From Brachynemurus nebulosus (lineage: Eukaryota; Arthropoda; Insecta; Neuroptera; Myrmeleontidae), in NCBI GenBank assembly GCA_035578155.1, contig JAPWDM010000022.1:6276783-6340782 (forward strand): a stretch of DNA of 64,000 nt, in the 5' to 3' direction. The notes beneath the pieces are model-generated. The model was not told the origin of the DNA, ran no database searches, and saw only the letters and a program-made list of their open reading frames with translations. Position 1 is the stretch's first letter, and every line of letters begins with the position of its first letter. This document shows, in pieces, positions 50,146 through 64,000 of the stretch. The position numbers were made by a program, and so were the translations under genes.

Positions 50146-50573
50146 CCTTCCCGTTACCATGCGGGGTACACGAATACCCCAATTTTATTTTTCCAGTTAT
50201 ATTTCATAAACTATTTTAGTTGCAATGCTCAAATTTCAGGTATTCCTTAGTTAATTACTATAAAATATAAAGTCAAAATTTCATACAGAATATAATAATA
50301 TTTTCATTACAAAATTTAAAAAAAAATTAATTTTGACTTATAAGATACCTAAGATATACTATTCATACTACCGCCAGTCTCACGAACTATATCGAGACGA
50401 ACCGAACAATATCGAGCATCTGTTGTTGGTGATACTGACAGAAACTGTGTACATCCGTTATTTTGTAATAACGATCAAATCACACGAGCAAGTGTAGTGT
50501 AGAATAATAATAATTTTCATTTTTGTAAAAAAATTATTTTACGACTAAGAATAATTTTATAAGGTGAGTACTT

Positions 50574-50976
50574 CAATATTATTTATTTAAATTTCTCTCG
50601 TTAGGGAGCTAAAGCATGTTACCGTAAGGTTATTACTGTATTTATATATTCCTAACAGTTAAAGGCAACTACATAACCTTACATAAAATGAAATATTTCA
50701 ATTTTTAAAATCTCTTTATCATTAAAATATTATAAAAAAAGAGCAAAAGGGTATATTTTATTTTACTACAAAAAAAAAATACAAATAAATAGCGTGATAA
50801 ATAGCGAATACCGCAATTTTTTTTTTACGGTAACCTGCTAAAATATATAATATGTCCAATAAAAACCCACTACAAAGAAGTGTATGTCTAATTTATATTT
50901 AATATCTTTATTTAGTGGAAATTTGATAAATAATTACTTTGCCTTGTTTTTCTATAAACAGTTTTTCTTTTTTTAG
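50574..50976 (+). other. Probable intron in the 5' UTR of the piggyBac-like transposase
   Basis: Donor ATAAG|GTGAGT at 50573/50574 and a pyrimidine-rich acceptor TTTCTTTTTTTAG ending 50976, 23 bases before the start codon. Confidence 0.6.
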
Positions 50977-50999
50977 TTATACATTACGAAAAATTAAAA

Positions 51000-52739
51000 A
51001 TGAGTACTCGGTTAACGAACGCAGAAATAATTAAAATATTAGAGGATAGTAGTTGCAGTAGTGACGAATACGATAGTGATATAGAATTCGAAAGAATAGA
51101 TGGTCAAGATGTTTCTGACGTTGAAGACTGTATTGAAATAGAGGATGAAAGTTTAGAATTAGTCGAAAGTGAAGACGAAACAGATGTTTCCATTGTGGCA
51201 GAACCACATGAATTTATTTCAAAATCGGGGTTCAAATGGAGCTGCCTTCCTCCAAAAGCTACTAAACGAAAAGCTTCTAATATAATAAGTATAAAACCAG
51301 GCTTAACGGATGAAAGTCGTAACATTTTGACGATTAGAGATACTTTCTTTTTATTTGTAACTCAAGAGATGTGCGAAGAAATTGTTGAAGAAACAAATCG
51401 GTATATCCAGGGTAATGACAAAAATGCATCTCCTATTACAATGAGCGAATTTCATGCTTTTATCGGAATATTATTAGCTTCTGGACGAAATAAAGGACGA
51501 AAATTACAGTTAAGTGAGCTATGGACAAACGATGAACTATTTCGGCAGAATTTTTATACCGCCGCTATGTCACGAAATCGATTTTCATTTATTTTTAGTA
51601 ATATTAGATTCGATAATCGAGATACAAGAAATTATCGAATTAGTCAAACTGGCTCTAAATTGGAGGCGATTAAGTCGATTTTTGATAAATTTACGGAAGC
51701 GTGTGTAAATAATTATGTACCTGGTACGGACATAACAATTGATGAGCGTTTAGCAACATTTAGAGGACGCTGTCCGTTCCGAGTATACATGAAAAATAAA
51801 CCAGGTCGATACGGTATTAAAATATGGATTGCAGCGGACGCAGCTACTGCTTATGTCTTGAATCTCCAAGTATATACTGGAAAAGTTAATAATGTTAAAG
51901 AAACAAACCAAGGGCAAAGAGTAGTAACCGAATTAATCCAGCCATATTTTGGTTCGTGGAGAGCTATAACCACTGACAATTTTTTTACGTCAATTCCATT
52001 AGCAAACTTTTTATTAGAAAAAAACTTACACCTGACAGGTACTATTAGAGCAAATAAAAAGGAAATACCTAAAGAATTTATTGCATCTAAAGGCCGAGAA
52101 GAATTGTCTACTATGTTTGGATTTACAGACAAAATGACACTGGTATCTTATATACCAAAGAAAAATCGAGTTGCTTTATTAATTTCAACACAGTTTCTGG
52201 GCAATGAAATTGATATAGAAAATAAAAAGAAACCACATATAATTAATCACTATAATAAAACAAAAGGTGGAGTTGACACTGGAGACAAAATGACACGGGA
52301 GTATTCCTGTATCCGTTCAACGAGAAGGTGGCCTTTTAGATTATTTATGGAGATCCTTGACATTGCTGCGCTAAATGCGTATATTATTTGGTGCAAAAAA
52401 TTTCCAGACTGGAAAAAAAATGATAGAAGTCGTAGGAAACATTTCCTTCGACAACTGGCAACAGAGCTAGCAGCTACTAATGTAGAAGAAAGAAAGAGAA
52501 GTGGAGTTTCTTTTCACAAAGTACAAAAACATGCCATGAACTTATTTCCATCAGTGACTGTGGACGTAGAAGCAAGCGAGCAAAAACAAACTGCCAGTAG
52601 TCGTTGTAACTTTTGCAGTAGAACCAAAGACAGAAAAACAAGGATGAAATGTAACTTCTGCAGTAAATTCGTTTGCAATACGCATCGAACAGAAATTAAA
52701 AAAATCGTATGCCCGGAGTGCAATGGTGATGAAATGTAA
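51000..52739 (+). CDS. piggyBac-like transposase, 579 aa, intact
   Basis: A DDE/D-type transposase cutting at TTAA. An acidic N-terminus (about 15-60, EYDSDIEFERIDGQDVSDVE) precedes the core. Catalytic Asp candidates are in TIDERLATFRGRCPFRVY (D248), TTDNFFTSIPLANFLL (D326) and GGVDTGDKMTREYS (D426 and D429). The spacing (78, 100, 3) is close to that of piggyBac. WPFRLFMEILDIAALNAYI follows. The C-terminal cysteine-rich finger starts at about C536 (CNFCSRT...CNFCSKFVCNTH...CPEC). Length is in the usual 550-610 range, with no stop or frameshift. The start ATG is the first in frame after the proposed 5' UTR acceptor. Neighbouring termini with TTAA show it is still in an element and not domesticated. 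It could be active. Confidence 0.95.
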   Translation: MSTRLTNAEIIKILEDSSCSSDEYDSDIEFERIDGQDVSDVEDCIEIEDESLELVESEDETDVSIVAEPHEFISKSGFKWSCLPPKATKRKASNIISIKPGLTDESRNILTIRDTFFLFVTQEMCEEIVEETNRYIQGNDKNASPITMSEFHAFIGILLASGRNKGRKLQLSELWTNDELFRQNFYTAAMSRNRFSFIFSNIRFDNRDTRNYRISQTGSKLEAIKSIFDKFTEACVNNYVPGTDITIDERLATFRGRCPFRVYMKNKPGRYGIKIWIAADAATAYVLNLQVYTGKVNNVKETNQGQRVVTELIQPYFGSWRAITTDNFFTSIPLANFLLEKNLHLTGTIRANKKEIPKEFIASKGREELSTMFGFTDKMTLVSYIPKKNRVALLISTQFLGNEIDIENKKKPHIINHYNKTKGGVDTGDKMTREYSCIRSTRRWPFRLFMEILDIAALNAYIIWCKKFPDWKKNDRSRRKHFLRQLATELAATNVEERKRSGVSFHKVQKHAMNLFPSVTVDVEASEQKQTASSRCNFCSRTKDRKTRMKCNFCSKFVCNTHRTEIKKIVCPECNGDEM

Positions 52740-53126
52740 ATAATTTAAATTAAATAAAAATTAAAGTTGATCATTTATCACAGGCTTTATTTGCACTATA
52801 CCGCCTATACTATGCACTATTATACTATGAGATTTTAGCGACATCTGTCAATACAAATAAGGAACAATAACAATGGCTACTGTTCCGATTAGAGCTTATG
52901 TCAGTTGACAATTTATATTTTTCAATTTATATAAAATTCATTTTTTTTTATTACAGGATGTAAAAAACTATTTACAACAATAAAAATATCCAATAAATAA
53001 AATAATTTTTTTAAATATATGTCTATTAGAACTATATAATTGCAGATAAAATATGGGGTAAGTGAGTTACCCCCATGGTATCATTATGATTTTTTTTACC
53101 CATGATATCGGAAAGGTTAAAAGATA

Positions 53127-53617
53127 CCGTATTTTCTGGCGTATAACGGGCAACGTAAAATTTTCAATATTTTTTTAGTTTTTTTGTATGTTCGTCGTAT
53201 AACGCGCACCCCACCTTTGATAATAAAATATGAAATTTTTATTTTTGAACTTTAATTAAAATTTAAAAATGACCTTTTTTAAATGAAATGTTGTCTGATG
53301 ACGAAAATTATTGCAATTTCTTATTGGTACATTATTTACTTTTGAAAATTTTATTTTATATAGGTACTATTTTTATGTTTTTGCATATATATTTTTATTG
53401 TATCTTATTAAATTTGTATTACTATTAAATTTTCTTTTATTTTTTTATTTATTTAATAACCCACTTACTATTGATAGAAGAATATAATTATAATATTAAA
53501 ATAAAATCGTCATAATTTTTACAGAACTCAGTTTTATATCCGGCGTATAACGCGCACCACGAAATTTGGACAATATTTTTGGTGTCCAAGGTGCGCGTTA
53601 TACGTCGGAAGATATGG
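53127..53617. mobile_element. MITE with CCGTATTTTCTGGCGTATAA ends, 491 bp
   Basis: CCGTATTTTCTGGCGTATAA at the left and (inverted) CCATATCTTCCGACGTATAA at the right, TA on both sides. Subterminal CGTATAACGCGCACC occurs again inside both ends. Starts only six bases after the piggyBac TTAA. Non-coding; Tc1/mariner-class target site. Confidence 0.78.
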
Positions 53618-54219
53618 TACTTTATAAATTTTTTGTCTTACAAAAACGTATCCTTGAGAAAGATACCGAAAGGATAAGTAAGGTATTTTTTAAACTTTCT
53701 ATTTTCTTGTATATTATTTGTGATATTTTTAATTATTTATATTATTTCGTTTTGTTTACAACATGAAAAATGAAGAAATCTTAATTTGTATTAATCAAGT
53801 AAAAAATTATATTTAATTTTATTATGGAACGTTGCAACATTAACAGGTAAGGGTACCGACGCCAGAGCTATCGATTTTGATAAAATTCTGAATATGCTGT
53901 AGAATAGTAAGAAAATACGCTGTCAATGAGGTTTGGCACACAGCTTCCTCGTACTCGTAACAGATTTTTATACAATCTTACGCTCAAACTGCTTCTTGTT
54001 TTAAATTTCGTGCCTTATCATATTACTACTAAAGAGATGTTTGAAACAAGAAATATTTTAAGATGTGAAATTTCCATCAAATATGTACCCTGAAATTATA
54101 TTTTCGTCGTACAGTTTATGAAAATTTGTTGTAAATCAAAATATTTAAAGACTAAATTATAAAATGATAGCCAAATATATTTTACAGACTAACCTCCAAA
54201 TACATACTCTCAAAATCTG

Positions 54220-54572
54220 AGCGAAGTGGGACTAGTAATAAGTAAGACTTCGACATTTAATGGGATTTAGTGGTAGCGCCGTAGCTACCATTACTGCGAT
54301 TGCGATGAAATTCGTAGGTAACCAACTAGGAATCAAATCACCTAATTTCTGAAATTTTTGTCAAATACAATCGAATATTTAAGAAGTTATGCCCCTTAGT
54401 GCGATCTAGCAGCACACAGTCGGACAGACAGACAGACATGAAACCAAAATTGTTTAGAAAAATCTAAAAAGTAACACGTGCATGAAAATTTTTATTTTGG
54501 GAGGAAAAAAATTGTTATATTTCATAAGTGATCACACTATTTTTGCTACTTTAGTAGTTTCGGAAGCAATAA
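54220..54572 (+). repeat. Second copy of the GGACAGACAGAC repeat
   Basis: Collinear with 20690-21160, ending ACTTTAGTAGTTTCGGAAGC and then the TA tract. Confidence 0.7.

Positions 54573-54573
<1 letters not shown>

Positions 54574-54662
<89 letters not shown>
54574..54662. repeat. (TA)n microsatellite, about 89 bp
   Basis: Pure alternating TA. Confidence 0.95.
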
Positions 54663-54668
<6 letters not shown>

Positions 54669-54832
54669 TTTATCAGAAGAAAAACATTTTAAAGCGATGA
54701 AACTGCCCTTCAAATTTCCTTGGGAACCATTTAAAATGATTTTACTTTAAATATGTATTTAAAATGCCAAATTTTTTTCTTAATAATCTCAATTAAACGA
54801 AAAAGTATTTTGTCGTAAATGATACTTTAAAA

Positions 54833-55062
54833 CAGGGGTGGCCAACCCAAATGATCTTGCGGGCCACTTTGGAAGCGCATCATAACTCCGCGGGCCCCAT
54901 ATAAAATTATGTGTTCCCATATATTATGTATTTTTTTAATACATTGGTTTTCACTACCTTGGTCATTATAAAATAAATATATTTTGTGTAAGAGTGGTGA
55001 ATCTCGCGGGCCAAAAAAAGTTCAAGGCGGGCCACATGCGGCCCGCGGGTTGGCCACCCCTG
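54833..55062. mobile_element. hAT MITE, 230 bp, with 8-bp duplication
   Basis: CAGGGGTGGCCAACC at the left, GGTTGGCCACCCCTG at the right, flanked by CTTTAAAA on both sides (54825-54832, 55063-55070). GC-rich subterminal GCGGGCC words. A textbook hAT terminus. Confidence 0.95.
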
Positions 55063-55451
55063 CTTTAAAAGATAAAACTTCATATTTTATCAGCTGAGTT
55101 TGACTTTCGCCGCCATTTTGCTAAAAGATATATAAATGTTTCTGTTAAATTGTTAACAAAAAATAATATTGAAAAAGCAACAATAAATAGTAACATATAC
55201 TTAGATCTTATGAAATCTTAAATTTATACAGTGTATCAAAATTAAAGCTAAACATTACTGCCAATTTGTTTCCTGTCGTAGCAAATTAAATAATTCATCC
55301 GTTTAAAAGAATCATAATACATATTGAAAATTGCACAATTTTGTTGTATAGGTAGATAATATTGATGTGTTTGTTATTTATAATTTATTACTTATAAAAT
55401 TTCAAGTAACAAATTTAGTTTGAATATTAAAAAAAAATTATATAAAATATA

Positions 55452-56118
55452 GTACTTGACTGTGTTTAAAATTTGTGTCAAACGTTAAATAATTTCATGA
55501 ATTGCCATTACATATGTTCGATTTTAATGATAAAACATAAAAATATTTGGTAATTATTTAGAAATTTTATTTTGAAAATTGTTAATTTTTAACGATTCAA
55601 AGTAATGAAAACGCGCCATTTCGTGAAATTGACGTAACCTTTTGTAAACAAACATTTTCATCGGCGAAGTCAAATTGTGTTTTATTTTCAATATTTCTAT
55701 TAGTTTGCATATCCAATAATAATAATAATAATAATAACCTAATACCTTGCATAATGCCGGTATAGGTGAATGTTACCCAGTACTGTCCTACTGAGTAGTG
55801 AGCGCCAGGTTGGCGTAAAAGTCTATAATAATAATAATAATAATAATAGACCAAAATTCAAATACAAACTTGTTTTTACTTTGACATCTTATGAATATAT
55901 ACGCAATTGAGGTTTTGTAGTTGTAAAGATTGACATTGACGTTTGCTTGTTTTCAAATTGTGACGTCATTACAATGAGCTTTTTCTCGCGTCAATTATTT
56001 CACTTAAAATTGTATTTTTTTGATGATTTGTACACGATTTATCGAAAATAAACAAATTACTTAATTGATATGCAAAAACAAGACTTTTAGAATAGTTTTT
56101 TATTTTCAGTCAAGTACC
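55452..56118. mobile_element. Second copy of the GTACTTGACTG MITE, inverted
   Basis: Same ends and internal blocks as 8269-8840 in reverse. Interrupted by a retroposon-like piece with (AAT)n at 55716-55848. Confidence 0.7.
55716..55848. repeat. Short retroposon-like insert bounded by (AAT)n
   Basis: AAT repeats at 55716-55736 and TAA repeats at 55827-55848 flank about 90 bp with GAGTAGTGAGCGCCAGG. Looks like a non-LTR or SINE 3' end with its tail. Confidence 0.55.
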
Positions 56119-57382
56119 TTACTACAGTCAGTATTACTACACAAACAGTGTTAATTATTAATGTATTAATTAGTAAAATGTTTTTCATTCAATATTTCAT
56201 TTAAATAACAAATTATCTGTAATTAATTATACAAATTATTAAAAAATATTTATCAATCAGTAGAACTAATATCCATCTACATGATATTGTTTTATGTATT
56301 ATCAATGCCCTTACCGCATAAAATGGACGTTTAAATACTTATTTAAAAACACAATTAAAACGGTTGTGTACCTGCAAAAATAAATAAATAAATAAATAAA
56401 TAAAAATAAGTTGTAGGCAGAAGTCAAATGCAAAATGAACAAAATATAAATTTTAAAAAGAGATGGTTAAGATCTTAAAATTTTTGAGGTGGAACTTTTA
56501 TAATCCAGTTACTTAACTTTGATGGATATTTAAATGGACATGGACCAGATACGTGAGTGAAAATCTTTGCGTCACAACAGGCCCTAGGTTAAAAATACAT
56601 AGCAAGCTCCCATGTAGCACACTATCATTTAACAATTACATTATCACACAAAATGTGTATAATGGCACTCCTCCGTGTTTCAAAACAAATATCTTTGAGT
56701 GTGTTAGTATGTTGTTTACAATTTAACTCTTGTGTGTCTTTTCTATTTTCTTACCTACTGTTATCTTGTGTTAAAAAAACAAACACTGATAAAAATTTAT
56801 GTATTGAAATTTTGTCAACTAAGTAATAGTTTGTAACAGTAAATTATACAAATATATAAATCAGAAACATTGACGTCCATGATCTATGACTTTCTCATTT
56901 AACAATTTCCCCTCCAACGACATCAGTGGATTGTTAAATGGTAGCTTGCTCTGCAGGGGCCGTTTACAAAACGCGTGATACAATTTTTTTTTGGGAGGGG
57001 GGTGTCAAAAATATCACGAACTACCACGACAGGGAGGACGGGTAAGAGTTGGCGTCACATGACATGACATTGACTTGTAGAGACAATTCTTGAAAATATA
57101 CATGGTGCATTAATGCCATTAATGCTACTCAACTGAGAATGTTGTCTTAATTGAATTCATTTTTAATAAAAGAAATCTTAGAAAATTAAAGGGGGGGTCA
57201 TAAATAATCACATGATAGTTAGGGGGGTACAATCAAGTTTCACGAAATATCATAATGGGGGGAGGGCATGGAAATAACTTATATTTTGCGTCACGCGTTT
57301 TGTGAACGGCCGCTGTATTTGGACGAACCGATGAAAAAGTAAATAAAAATGTAGATAAATATGACGACTATATTTTACCTAG
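56119..57382. other. Region downstream of epsin, with an imperfect repeat
   Basis: Contains an (AAAT)n run near 56380-56405. At about 56600-56945 the words AGCAAGCT and ATTTAACAATT face their inverses, perhaps an old MITE. 56954-57315 is annotated separately. No exon seen. Confidence 0.5.
56954..57315. mobile_element. MITE with GGCCGTTTACAAAACGCGTG ends, about 362 bp
   Basis: CAGGGGCCGTTTACAAAACG at the left and (inverted) CAGCGGCCGTTCACAAAACG at the right. No 8-bp duplication seen. It lies within the likely 3' UTR side of epsin, 68 bases past the stop codon. Confidence 0.7.
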
Positions 57383-63973
<6,591 letters not shown>

Positions 63974-64000
63974 CTAAAAATTGAAATTAAAAATAATATA

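Larger units (their letters stand above)
50146..53116 (+). mobile_element. piggyBac-like element, 2971 bp, complete
   Basis: TTAA flanks both ends (50142-50145 and 53117-53120). Termini CCTTCCCGTTACCATG and (inverted) CCTTTCCGATATCATG. Subterminal GGGGTA...TACCCC inverted pairs occur on both sides (for example GGGGTACACGAATACCCC near 50162). It carries an uninterrupted transposase. Confidence 0.92.

Noticed and set aside
55597..55854. 85-codon frame with a Tyr run
   Set aside because: Translation of an (AAT)n tract across a repeat junction.

Overview
This is a repeat-saturated, AT-rich stretch of an insect-type nuclear genome. The evidence is spliced host genes, an errantivirus-class LTR element with an env gene, and piggyBac, mariner, Tc1, Tigger/pogo, hAT and Harbinger-like DNA elements. 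I cannot name the species.

Host genes are few and separated by kilobases of nested repeats. From left to right they are: (1) an exon with one membrane span at 67-249 (+), gene unknown; (2) RpL38, minus strand, four coding exons between 10960 and 15833, 70 aa, with two paralogous H/ACA snoRNAs in consecutive introns; (3) deoxyhypusine hydroxylase (DOHH), minus strand, 21288-22266, two exons, 302 aa; (4) a one-exon C10/C12orf57-family protein, plus strand, 39316-39681; (5) the 3' five exons of epsin (liquid facets class), minus strand, 57383-63973, whose first exon(s) lie beyond the right edge.

The rest is mobile DNA. 1.6-3.6 kb: a Tigger/pogo element inside another repeat. 3.5-5.7 kb: a long-TIR element with a 5'-truncated non-LTR fragment. 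6-20 kb: MITEs and foldbacks, many inside the 4.1-kb last intron of RpL38, followed by a dead mariner. 22-26.5 kb: a hAT MITE, then a large inverted repeat enclosing a palindromic Tc1 derivative. 26.5-33.2 kb: a Harbinger-like element split by an errantivirus that has identical-looking LTRs but no protease or reverse transcriptase. 33.7-36.0 kb: a long-TIR element split by a FoldBack-like element carrying a 91-bp satellite. 36.8-38.1 kb: another long-TIR element. 41-45 kb: short foldbacks and tRNA-headed SINEs, including a 203-bp-arm palindrome. 45.5-47.6 kb: an inverted element with a cysteine-rich reading frame. 50.1-53.1 kb: a full-length piggyBac-like element with an intact transposase. 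53-63 kb: further MITEs around and inside epsin.

The host genes are housekeeping functions (translation, eIF5A hypusination, endocytosis) with no sign of joint action. The strongest common theme is DNA transposons turned into long inverted repeats, together with several insertions that can be proven by paralogous empty sites inside this same window.
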